A DNA stretch of 7,466 bases from Acetatifactor sp. GTDB taxonomy: Bacteria; Bacillota; Clostridia; Lachnospirales; Lachnospiraceae. A program made the position numbers and the translations under genes. The notes beneath the pieces were generated by a model that was not told the DNA's origin, did not search any database, and worked only from the letters and a program-made list of their open reading frames with translations. Of the stretch, positions 1 to 6,279 are shown one piece after another; the stretch's first letter is position 1; every line of letters begins with the position of its first letter. The stretch is from NCBI GenBank assembly GCA_016293615.1, contig JAEDDX010000088.1:1-7466 (forward strand), given 5' to 3'.

Positions 1-137
1 TGAACCATCTCATGGATTTCGGAATTTTCCTCCTCACGGTATCTGCGTTCCAGGTCTTTCACCTTAGCATCCCATTCTGCCCGTTTCTTACGGGCTTTTT
101 CAAGGTCTGCACCTATTCTGTCTAACTTGGCACTCAA
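1..137 (-). CDS. DUF4315 family protein, 5' part (runs off left edge)
   Basis: This is the N-terminal 45 codons of a small protein, read from a TTG at 137-135. The translation begins LSAKLDRIGADLEKARKKRA and goes on as a charged, Lys/Arg/Glu-rich helix with heptad-like spacing (LDRI, DLEKA, VKDLERRY), so a short coiled coil is likely. From memory it resembles the DUF4315 family, small (about 80-residue) proteins encoded just after the NlpC/P60 gene in Tn1549/CTn-type elements. The biochemical role is unknown. The start is supported by AAAGGAGGG at 153-145, seven bases upstream. An ATG at 144-142 abuts that site but reaches a stop after 14 codons. The gene follows the NlpC/P60 stop codon (154-152) by 14 bases and is surely co-transcribed with it. 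The C-terminal part is outside the window. Confidence 0.8.
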   Translation of the reverse strand, partial: MSAKLDRIGADLEKARKKRAEWDAKVKDLERRYREEENSEIHEMV

Positions 138-144
138 TCGCCAT

Positions 145-153
145 CCCTCCTTT
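145..153 (-). promoter_or_regulatory. Ribosome binding site deciding a TTG start (DUF4315)
   Basis: AAAGGAGGG on the minus strand overlaps the last bases of the NlpC/P60 stop codon and lies seven bases before the TTG at 137. It favours that TTG over the adjacent ATG at 144-142, whose frame closes after 14 codons and which has no spacing from the site. Confidence 0.75.
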
Positions 154-1888
154 AGTTTCTGATTCTGCCGAAGCAGTAAAAATGCTGTTGCCAGTAATTC
201 GATTCGATAGAAGCGTAGGAAATGGGGTTTCCGCAGTGGATCATCATACCATTGCCAACATAGATACCAACGTGTGATGCACCGGAGGTATCATAAGTGC
301 CTTGGAAGAAAATCAAATCTCCCGGTTTGGCAGAGCTTTTCGGGATAATGTCGCATACGCCCATCAAACCGTTTGCGGTCAAACGACCAACACTCCAACC
401 GTTTCCGCAGTGATTGATTACATAGGAAACAAATCCGGAGCAGTCAAAGGAGGTAGACGGGCTGCTGCCGCCCCACACATACGGGTATCCCAGATATTTT
501 TCAGCTTCCCGAATCATATTGGCAAATCTTGTGTCTGTCAGCGCTTCGCCCGGAATATCATAATCGGTGTACTCGCCGCCAGGGGTGGCGTAAATGTCAT
601 TTCCGAAAATATCCGGTCTGTTGCCCCTTGTCTGAAGCAAAATTCTATATCGCTCCATATCATCTTCCGACAAGCCGGAATTTGAAATCACACTGTTCAA
701 GCCCTTATTTCTGAGCTTCACATTCAGAATATAATATTCGTAATCTTCTTCCTCTGTTGTTGTCTCTCCCGTTTCGGGATCAGTAGAAGATGTTGTTCGT
801 GTACGAATCTCTACTACTTCCGTCAGGGTCAGCTCATATTGTTGCTCAAATAGCCATTGCAGGGTAGCCTGCACCTCATCTCTGGTGTAATCCTCAAACT
901 TCACCGTCAAATACGCCGCCAGCTCATAAGGATTGTGGTTGATTTCATCAAGGTCATACCGGTACTCGTCATATCCGCTATGAGTACGCTCGATATTATT
1001 GATTTTATTGCGGAGCGCAGCTTCCAAAGCCTTGTAATCATTGTCCGCACCAATAATATCTTCCTCTTTTGCAGTAAAAGAAGTTCCCAGAATGATCTGT
1101 GTGCCGCCTTGGAACATAGCCGAACAAGACGAGAACATCCCTGAGAGTATCATAAAAAGCAGTCCGGCAATCAAAACAAACAGAATCGTTTTAGAGTGTG
1201 TGGTGCAGAACTCCGTTACTCTTTCTGTGATGTTCTTGGCTCCCTGAGCTGCTTTGCCCGTTGCCTTGCCTGCACCCTTAGATGCAGAAGCCGTTGTCGA
1301 AGCGGTATTCTTACCGGCTTTGGCGGCAGCATATTCTTTCTTGATTGCCCTTTTCTGTTGCCAACGGGAAAAGGGATTGGAACCGGCATCGGGGTTGTCC
1401 TTTTTGAACTTCTCATACAGGGCATTTACATTTGCTTTATCTGACTTCTCAACCAGCTTTTCCGCCTTGTCGTAGGCTTTCAGCTTGTGACTGTAAACGG
1501 CATGATCGACGGTATAGACAGTGGATTCAACAGCCTTGGTCGTTTCCTGCACAGCCTGAACGCCGATATTATCATCCTCATATTCTGACACCGCCCGATG
1601 TGCTTTGGATGTGAGCGTGACTGCGGCACCACGGCTTGCCATGTGCTTTGCCACAGATGGGCGCTCGATTTCCGTAAACTCCGCTTTTTCAAAACGGAGC
1701 TTTGCTTTACGGGAACCGGCTGCATCTGTTTCCAGCTTTAGCTTCGGCTTTGCCTTTTTAGAAGCCAATTTGTCTGCCGCTTTTTCAGCCCTATCAACCG
1801 CCTTATCTGCACGGTCGGCAGCTTTCTTCACATGAGAATCTGCAAGGTCATCTTCGGTAAAACGGAGTCGTGTAGGTCTTTTCGCCAT
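152..1888 (-). CDS. NlpC/P60 cell-wall hydrolase of conjugative element (CD1108-like)
   Basis: A 578-residue membrane-anchored peptidoglycan hydrolase of the mating machinery, likely an endopeptidase that cuts stem peptides so the channel can cross the wall. Residues 1-230 are very rich in Lys, Ala, Glu and Asp, with coiled-coil-like repeats (DRADKAVDRAEKAADK near residue 25), and should be cytoplasmic. One transmembrane segment follows at about 235-253. The middle part (about 280-400) is a mixed domain with an acidic, Thr-rich stretch (DPETGETTTEEEDYEYY). The C-terminal 130 residues are the NlpC/P60 domain: Cys483 in DCSGF, His539 in SHVGIYVG and His551 in MIHCG form the expected triad, and YVWGG precedes the Cys. 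The ATG at 1888 has AAAAGGAGG at 1905-1897, inside the end of virB4, eight bases upstream. The gap to the virB4 stop is three bases. The gene is intact. Family assignment is firm; the exact bond cut is inferred. Confidence 0.93.
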   Translation of the reverse strand: MAKRPTRLRFTEDDLADSHVKKAADRADKAVDRAEKAADKLASKKAKPKLKLETDAAGSRKAKLRFEKAEFTEIERPSVAKHMASRGAAVTLTSKAHRAVSEYEDDNIGVQAVQETTKAVESTVYTVDHAVYSHKLKAYDKAEKLVEKSDKANVNALYEKFKKDNPDAGSNPFSRWQQKRAIKKEYAAAKAGKNTASTTASASKGAGKATGKAAQGAKNITERVTEFCTTHSKTILFVLIAGLLFMILSGMFSSCSAMFQGGTQIILGTSFTAKEEDIIGADNDYKALEAALRNKINNIERTHSGYDEYRYDLDEINHNPYELAAYLTVKFEDYTRDEVQATLQWLFEQQYELTLTEVVEIRTRTTSSTDPETGETTTEEEDYEYYILNVKLRNKGLNSVISNSGLSEDDMERYRILLQTRGNRPDIFGNDIYATPGGEYTDYDIPGEALTDTRFANMIREAEKYLGYPYVWGGSSPSTSFDCSGFVSYVINHCGNGWSVGRLTANGLMGVCDIIPKSSAKPGDLIFFQGTYDTSGASHVGIYVGNGMMIHCGNPISYASIESNYWQQHFYCFGRIRN

Positions 1889-1891
1889 ACA

Positions 1892-4318
1892 TTACGCCTC
1901 CTTTTCCTGTGCCACCTCGTTTAACTTCGTGGTCATAATGCGATACAGTTCCAGATCTGTCGGGAATCGGTCAATGAACGGCAGAATCACATTGCCATAG
2001 AACAGAAGTCCTTCGCCCTCACCGGAGTTGGTTACATAGGACAGCTGATGCGGCGAAATGTTCAACCGCTGTGCCAGAATACTTCGGTCATCGCTTGCCT
2101 GATTCAGCATATAGATGAAATCAGAGTTTTCGAGGATGTTGGCAATCTCCGGGGAACGAAGCAGGTCTTTGACATTCTGAGTAATACCGGTCGGCAAGCC
2201 GCCCCATTTACGGAATCGCTTCCAGATTTCTACGGAATAGGTTGCCGTCTGTTCTTCCTTCAGAAGCAGATGGAACTCGTCAATATAATATCTGGTCGAT
2301 TTACCGGCAGAACGGTTGGCAGTTACACGCCCCCAGACCTGATCCTGAACGATCAGCATACCGATTTTTTTCAGCTGATTGCCCAGCTCCTTAATGTCGA
2401 AGCACACCAGACGATTCTGAATATCCACATTGGTTCTGTTGTTAAACAGTTTCAGAGAACCCTTAACATAGATTTCCAAGGCGGTCGCTACATGGTGGGC
2501 TTCCTTTTCGTCCTGTTTCAGAAGGGCATCATACAAATCCTCAAGGATCGGCATATTCTCAGGGGCAGGATTGTCGAAATATCTCTGGTAAATCTGATGC
2601 ACACAACGGTCGATAACCGTCTTTTCGATAGGCTGCAAGCCATCCTTACTGCCCATAATCAACTCACAGAGGGACAGGATAAAATCAGCTTTCAGTGCTA
2701 CCGGGTTGTCATCCTCAGAGTAGTTCAGGTTGATGTCCATAGGGTTGATATAGTTGGTACTGGAGGAGCTGATTTTTACCACCTGACCATTGAACTTGTG
2801 AACCAGAGCCGCATATTCCGCTTCGGGGTCGCAGATGATAATATCGTCATCCGTAACCAGGAACGCATTGGTGATTTCACGCTTTGCGGAAAAGGATTTA
2901 CCGGAACCGGGAGTACCCAGAATCAGTCCGTTGGGGTTCTTGAGCTTCTTTCTGTCCACCATGATAAGGTTGTTCGACAGAGCATTCAGCCCGTAATAGA
3001 GCGTTTCTCCACCATTCTGGAACAGCTCCTGCGTGGTGAAAGGCACAAAAATAGCCGTGGAACTGGTAGTCAGGCCACGACGAATCTCAATCAGGTTTTG
3101 TGCCAAAGGCAGGCTGCTCATCAGTCCGGATTCCTGCTGAAAATCCAAACGACGCAGATTGCAGTTATGCTTCTGGGCGATGCTCTGTGCCTGGAACACA
3201 TTGTTCTCCAGTTCCTGCTCGGTGCGCCCGGTGTTCAGCACCAGAAATGTCACCATGAACATTCGCTCATTCTGGCTCTGCAATTCTTTCAGAAGTGACT
3301 TCGCATCTTTACCATAGGTAGCAAGGTCAGATGGGATAATGTCCATGTCATAGCCAGAACGCACAGCCTTTTTCTGTTCCTCGATTTTGGAACGGTCAAG
3401 CTCGGTGATGATTCTCTTGATGGTCTTAATCGCCGCAGTCTGGTCAACCGACTGGATGTGCATGGTCACGATCTGCGTGGATTCCATATCCAGAAAATCC
3501 GCCAGCATACGATCAGACAGGTCTGATGCCGTAATTGCCAGATAAGACATCGAACCGAAGATACTGCCCATCTGGAAGGTGCGGTTGGTCTTAAAGGCAA
3601 ACGCCGTCGGAGCAATGAAGTCCTTTACGGACAGCCCGGATTCCACAAGATACTTCCAATCGAAGAAGAACTTATCATTATCACCCATGTGGAACATAGA
3701 GTGCATCAGATGCAGCCGCTCTTTGCCGTTCATGGTAGTGGCAATGACACCCAAACGCCGAAAGTTATTGAGCAGATCGTTTTCGATATGGTTGAGTCTC
3801 GGCTTTGCCTGCCGCATGGATTCGGCTTCAATGCCGAATGTCAGGTACTTGGTTTTGGTCAAGCCGTTGTTGCCCTGCGCCAACTGCTTTTTCAGCATCT
3901 GGCTATACTCGGCACGGACGGGATTGAAGCTGTCCTTCTTGAACGGGATACGGATACTCTTTTCAAAGCTTTCAGCATCGGTACTCAGGTTCATAAAGGA
4001 AAGCTCAAAGTGAATGGAGCTGTCAAAGAAATTCAGGAAACTGCACCACTCATCGAAGATGGCAGTCTTATCTTCCTGCTGTGCCAGCTGATAGTTGATG
4101 TCCTGAAACTGAATGGTCTTGGTGTAATAACTGTCAGTGACACGGCAGATGCCATCCGGGAACATTCTCTGAAAGGGAATGGACTGCTGTGCAGTCTGCG
4201 GAATACCGTTGTCCTTCTTTGCCCGTTCCACAACAGCTTTAATTTCTCGCTGCTGCTTCCGATTCAGATTTGCAGGCATTTTGATGTTTCTTGCCTGTGG
4301 CTTCTTTTTGAAAAACAA
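1892..4318 (-). CDS. virB4: VirB4-like conjugation ATPase (TraE/TrsE type)
   Basis: The energising ATPase of the type IV secretion system, acting at the cytoplasmic face of the channel. With the start chosen here it has 808 residues, normal for the family. Walker A is GTPGSGKS at about 468-475 (Lys474). Walker B is YYIDE with Asp680 and Glu681, followed by FHLLLKEE. The motif WGGLPTGITQNVKDLL and the C-terminal GEGLLFYGNVILPF are typical of CD1110-type VirB4 proteins. The N-terminal half is the usual VirB4 domain (FDSSIHFELSF, NGLTKTKYLTFGIEA). The first in-frame TTG (4327-4325) touches the ribosome binding site AAAAGGAGG (4336-4328), leaving no spacer. The TTG at 4318-4316 is nine bases away and gives an N-terminus like that I recall for relatives, so I prefer it. 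The gene overlaps prgI by 80 bases in another frame, which points to translational coupling. Confidence 0.96.
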   Translation of the reverse strand: MFFKKKPQARNIKMPANLNRKQQREIKAVVERAKKDNGIPQTAQQSIPFQRMFPDGICRVTDSYYTKTIQFQDINYQLAQQEDKTAIFDEWCSFLNFFDSSIHFELSFMNLSTDAESFEKSIRIPFKKDSFNPVRAEYSQMLKKQLAQGNNGLTKTKYLTFGIEAESMRQAKPRLNHIENDLLNNFRRLGVIATTMNGKERLHLMHSMFHMGDNDKFFFDWKYLVESGLSVKDFIAPTAFAFKTNRTFQMGSIFGSMSYLAITASDLSDRMLADFLDMESTQIVTMHIQSVDQTAAIKTIKRIITELDRSKIEEQKKAVRSGYDMDIIPSDLATYGKDAKSLLKELQSQNERMFMVTFLVLNTGRTEQELENNVFQAQSIAQKHNCNLRRLDFQQESGLMSSLPLAQNLIEIRRGLTTSSTAIFVPFTTQELFQNGGETLYYGLNALSNNLIMVDRKKLKNPNGLILGTPGSGKSFSAKREITNAFLVTDDDIIICDPEAEYAALVHKFNGQVVKISSSSTNYINPMDINLNYSEDDNPVALKADFILSLCELIMGSKDGLQPIEKTVIDRCVHQIYQRYFDNPAPENMPILEDLYDALLKQDEKEAHHVATALEIYVKGSLKLFNNRTNVDIQNRLVCFDIKELGNQLKKIGMLIVQDQVWGRVTANRSAGKSTRYYIDEFHLLLKEEQTATYSVEIWKRFRKWGGLPTGITQNVKDLLRSPEIANILENSDFIYMLNQASDDRSILAQRLNISPHQLSYVTNSGEGEGLLFYGNVILPFIDRFPTDLELYRIMTTKLNEVAQEKEA

Positions 4319-4673
4319 TTCGTTCAACCTCCTTTTCCAGTTTGTACTGACGCATCAAAGCGTCATAATAGTTGTCCGTCTGATAAGGGCGAACCTTGGG
4401 ACGAACGAATTTGGTCTGAATGAAGTGTTCTACAACCACTTCCAACGGCTGACTATCCTTTTCATACATTGCCAGAAAGAACAACGGTAACATGACGATC
4501 ATCATGGACAGTGCTGCAAGGCTCACATTTCCGGTTGCTTTGACCAGAAAGAAAATCGGCACTCCGATGAGCGCCGCCGCACCAAAGCAAAGTAACTGCC
4601 GTTTCGTCAGATTGAAGAACACTTTTGTTTTTACCCTCGTCAGGTCACGAGGTACGGGAATATACGCTGCCAA
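4239..4673 (-). CDS. PrgI family conjugal transfer membrane protein (VirB3-like position)
   Basis: A 144-residue inner-channel membrane protein encoded directly before VirB4, the position VirB3 holds in other type IV systems. The opening YIPVPRDLTRVKTKVFFNLT is the hallmark of the PrgI family in Firmicute conjugative elements. Two close transmembrane helices lie at about 27-45 and 50-70, followed by a conserved cytoplasmic stretch (QTKFVRPKVRPYQTDNYY). The last 27 or so residues are charged and hydrophilic and are encoded in DNA that also encodes the start of VirB4. The start is TTG (4673-4671), seven bases after AAGGAGG at 4687-4681. No in-frame ATG exists before the conserved opening, so the TTG is well supported. 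The gap to the upstream VirB6-like gene is 17 bases. Confidence 0.92.
   Translation of the reverse strand: MAAYIPVPRDLTRVKTKVFFNLTKRQLLCFGAAALIGVPIFFLVKATGNVSLAALSMMIVMLPLFFLAMYEKDSQPLEVVVEHFIQTKFVRPKVRPYQTDNYYDALMRQYKLEKEVERIVFQKEATGKKHQNACKSESEAAARN
4328..4336 (-). promoter_or_regulatory. Ribosome binding site for virB4, inside prgI
   Basis: AAAAGGAGG on the minus strand, embedded in the 3' coding part of the PrgI gene. It directly abuts one TTG (4327) and lies nine bases before a second in-frame TTG (4318). The second has a workable spacing, so this site decides the virB4 start. Confidence 0.75.
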
Positions 4674-4680
4674 ACAATTT

Positions 4681-4687
4681 CCTCCTT
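4681..4687 (-). promoter_or_regulatory. Ribosome binding site deciding a TTG start (prgI)
   Basis: AAGGAGG on the minus strand, seven bases before the TTG at 4673. It sits in the 17-base gap after the VirB6-like gene's stop codon. Confidence 0.75.
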
Positions 4688-4690
4688 CCC

Positions 4691-5557
4691 TTAGTGAGCG
4701 CTGAATACACCCTTCGCAAGCGAACCAGTCTTAAACAGGGTGAAGCACAAAAGGACGGTGTAGCCCATAACACCCCAGATAGAACCGATGATGTCATCAC
4801 TGAATGCGATAGACTGAATCAGCACCGCATAAATGCCCACGCAGATCATAATCAGGAATCCCTGGAATCCGATTGCAAACAGCGAACGCAGATAATTCTG
4901 TCCGATATTGCTCTGTTCTCTGTTTCCAAAAGTGGAAAGCGGAATCGGGGCAAGGCTGACCATCAGATAAATTTCAATCATTCGACCGTAGACGATCACA
5001 AAGATGATGATTGCCAAAGCGGACATCGTGACCTGCACGATAAAGGATTGCAGGAACAAGCCGAGCAAAGGACCCAAATCCATTGCCATCAGCGTTTCTT
5101 CCATTGTTTCCAATGCCGAAGCATCTATGGCAGTATTTCCGGATATGATACCGGCGCTTGCGTTTATAACGTGCTGTGTCACATCAAACACAGCCATCGT
5201 GATATTGAATGTGTTTGTGATTAACATGACCGCAACAAAAGTCTTGAACACCCATTTGAAGAAGATCCAGGTTTCAAAATTTGCCAGATTGTTGTGGTCA
5301 ATAATCATCTGAATTAGCTCATAACAGGCAATGAAGGTCAGAATCAAGCCTGCGATTGGGATAATCACTGACTCGGAGATGTTTCGTACCATGGCAAAGA
5401 CACCCGGCGAAAAATTCGCCGGGGTCATGCCAACGGAGGTTGCTATCTCGCCAACCTGGTTGTTGACGGACTCAAACATCCCCGACAGATTTCCCATGAT
5501 GGCTGAAACGAGCATTTCTTTCAGCCAGTCTGTGATCTGTTGGAGTATGCTGTCCAA
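4691..5557 (-). CDS. TrbL/VirB6-like polytopic channel protein (CD1112-like)
   Basis: A 288-residue multi-spanning membrane protein that should form part of the translocation channel. It starts with an amphipathic stretch (about 1-30). Hydrophobic segments follow at about 61-83, 98-121, 165-190, 192-207, 228-252 and 257-277. The segment VIYGRMIEIYLMVSLAPIPL is the typical conserved core of VirB6/TrbL proteins from Tn1549/CTn-type elements. FGNREQSNIGQNYLRSLFAIGFQGF is too long to quote as one motif, but positions 210-234 match the same family. The start is TTG (5557-5555), nine bases after AAGGAGG at 5573-5567. The gene lies between Maff2 (25-base gap) and PrgI, as in related elements. It contains a perfect 9-bp hairpin at codons 45-51, listed separately. 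Family call is firm; the number of spans is estimated by eye. Confidence 0.93.
   Translation of the reverse strand: MDSILQQITDWLKEMLVSAIMGNLSGMFESVNNQVGEIATSVGMTPANFSPGVFAMVRNISESVIIPIAGLILTFIACYELIQMIIDHNNLANFETWIFFKWVFKTFVAVMLITNTFNITMAVFDVTQHVINASAGIISGNTAIDASALETMEETLMAMDLGPLLGLFLQSFIVQVTMSALAIIIFVIVYGRMIEIYLMVSLAPIPLSTFGNREQSNIGQNYLRSLFAIGFQGFLIMICVGIYAVLIQSIAFSDDIIGSIWGVMGYTVLLCFTLFKTGSLAKGVFSAH
5403..5423 (-). repeat. Perfect 9-bp inverted repeat inside the VirB6-like gene
   Basis: On the plus strand CCCGGCGAA (5403-5411) and TTCGCCGGG (5415-5423) flank a 3-base loop AAA. It covers codons 45-51 of the VirB6-like gene, about 135 bases after its start. It is GC-rich in the outer stem. 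It is not followed by a T-run on the minus strand, so it is not an ordinary terminator. Confidence 0.7.
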
Positions 5558-5566
5558 AGGCGATTA

Positions 5567-5573
5567 CCTCCTT
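5567..5573 (-). promoter_or_regulatory. Ribosome binding site deciding a TTG start (VirB6-like gene)
   Basis: AAGGAGG on the minus strand, nine bases before the TTG at 5557, in the short gap after Maff2. Confidence 0.7.
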
Positions 5574-5582
5574 GTTTTGTGA

Positions 5583-5798
5583 TTAACCGAACAGTCCGGA
5601 GAGCAGAGGTACAAGGGTGGTGCCGATGAGGGCAACACCGCCGCCAGCCATGAGCTGCTTCATGCCCTGGGACTTTGCGCCGGGGTTATCGTTGCCGTAG
5701 CCCTCAAGCAGATTGATTGCACCCCAGATGCCAAGACCTGCGCCCAGAGCGATAACGAGAGTCTGAAGAACGGTTACTGCGCTATTGAAAAATGCCAT
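5583..5798 (-). CDS. Maff2 family small membrane protein (possible VirB2/pilin-like subunit)
   Basis: A 71-residue Gly/Ala/Leu-rich protein with two hydrophobic helices, about 8-30 and 48-70, separated by a polar loop (EGYGNDNPGAKSQGMKQ). The opening and the GIWGAINLLEGYG segment match the Maff2 family found in this place in Tn1549/CTn-type elements. Size, two-helix hairpin shape and position before the VirB6-like gene suggest a VirB2-like subunit of the channel; that is inference, as no cleavable signal peptide is visible. The ATG at 5798 is eight bases after AGGAGG (5812-5807). This is the first gene after the terminator at 5842-5883, so it may have its own promoter or depend on read-through. 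The full family length is present. Confidence 0.93.
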   Translation of the reverse strand: MAFFNSAVTVLQTLVIALGAGLGIWGAINLLEGYGNDNPGAKSQGMKQLMAGGGVALIGTTLVPLLSGLFG

Positions 5799-5806
5799 AA
5801 TATTTT

Positions 5807-5812
5807 CCTCCT
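5807..5812 (-). promoter_or_regulatory. Ribosome binding site for Maff2
   Basis: AGGAGG on the minus strand, eight bases (all A or T) before the ATG at 5798, in the AT-rich leader downstream of the terminator. The strong site fits high expression of a structural subunit. Confidence 0.75.
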
Positions 5813-5838
5813 AAAATTTGAAATTGTTTTGAGAATAG

Positions 5839-5883
5839 AAAAAGCCCTCCGTACTACCGGCATCAAAACCGGACGGAAGGCTT
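5839..5883 (-). terminator. Intrinsic (rho-independent) terminator after the XRE gene
   Basis: On the minus strand AAGCCTTCCGT (5883-5873) pairs with ACGGAGGGCTT (5852-5842) over 11 pairs, one of them U-G. An inner CCGG/CCGG stem (5872-5869 with 5860-5857) closes an 8-base loop, with a 4-base bulge TAGT on the 3' side. The stem runs into TTTTTCTATT. The U-G wobble is a C-A mismatch in the plus-strand transcript, so the structure is best on the minus strand. The stem begins inside the TAA of the XRE gene (5884-5882). It splits the conjugation genes into two blocks. Confidence 0.88.
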
Positions 5884-6274
5884 AGTTTACGAGAATCTTT
5901 TCAAGGAACTCCTCGACGGTTATCACGCCAAGTTTCTGTTCCATTCTGCTTCTTGCATATTCAGTTTCACAATCATATATATCACCACCACCTTTCATAA
6001 GAAACAGCCAATACATTGACTGCAACAAATCTTCACGAGAAGCACAGATTGTCGGTGAAAAAACGACAGGTGAAACCTTCAGAACCTCTGCGAGTTTCGC
6101 TGTGGTTTCTGCATTAGGGGTTCGAGCGTTTTTCTCATACTGAGCAATACGGACATCCGCTGTTTTCTCGGAATACCCCATCAGGAGTCCAAGCTCTTTC
6201 TGGGTAAGGCGGCGAAATCGTCTAACGAACTTCAATCGCTGCCCAATAGAGGTATCCGTGATCCACCAAGTCAT
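5882..6274 (-). CDS. XRE-family helix-turn-helix DNA-binding protein
   Basis: A 130-residue protein with an N-terminal Cro/C1-type helix-turn-helix domain at about 11-70. Visible marks are QRLKFVRRFRRLTQKELGLL, then IAQYEKNARTPNAETTAKLAEVL and the closing VSP. The C-terminal 60 residues (DLLQSMYWLFLMKGGGDIYD onward, ending EEFLEKILVN) match no named domain I know. The helix-turn-helix part resembles regulators of Firmicute mobile elements that have longer C-terminal parts, so this may be a shortened relative (from memory). It probably represses or tunes element genes; its operator is not identified. The ATG at 6274 lies five bases after the previous stop, with a modest site GAGGTG (6288-6283) eight bases upstream, so it is likely coupled to the 106-residue gene. 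The terminator starts at its stop codon. Confidence 0.88.
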   Translation of the reverse strand: MTWWITDTSIGQRLKFVRRFRRLTQKELGLLMGYSEKTADVRIAQYEKNARTPNAETTAKLAEVLKVSPVVFSPTICASREDLLQSMYWLFLMKGGGDIYDCETEYARSRMEQKLGVITVEEFLEKILVN

Positions 6275-6279
6275 TTTTT

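Noticed and set aside
2048..3298. A 416-codon open frame on the plus strand
   Set aside because: It lies entirely antisense to virB4, whose motifs and length are certain. The translation shows no family motif. Long antisense frames arise from codon bias in the sense gene.
3689..4423. A 244-codon open frame on the plus strand across the prgI/virB4 overlap
   Set aside because: It is antisense to two well-supported genes, has no recognisable domain and no convincing ribosome binding site.
4179..5312. Several 70-200 codon plus-strand frames across prgI and the VirB6-like gene
   Set aside because: All are antisense to supported membrane-protein genes and have low-complexity, family-less translations.
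5813..5870. A sigma-70-like promoter for Maff2
   Set aside because: A TTGATG in the terminator loop could be a -35 box, but no fair -10 box lies at the right distance, only T-rich sequence. The evidence is too weak to list.
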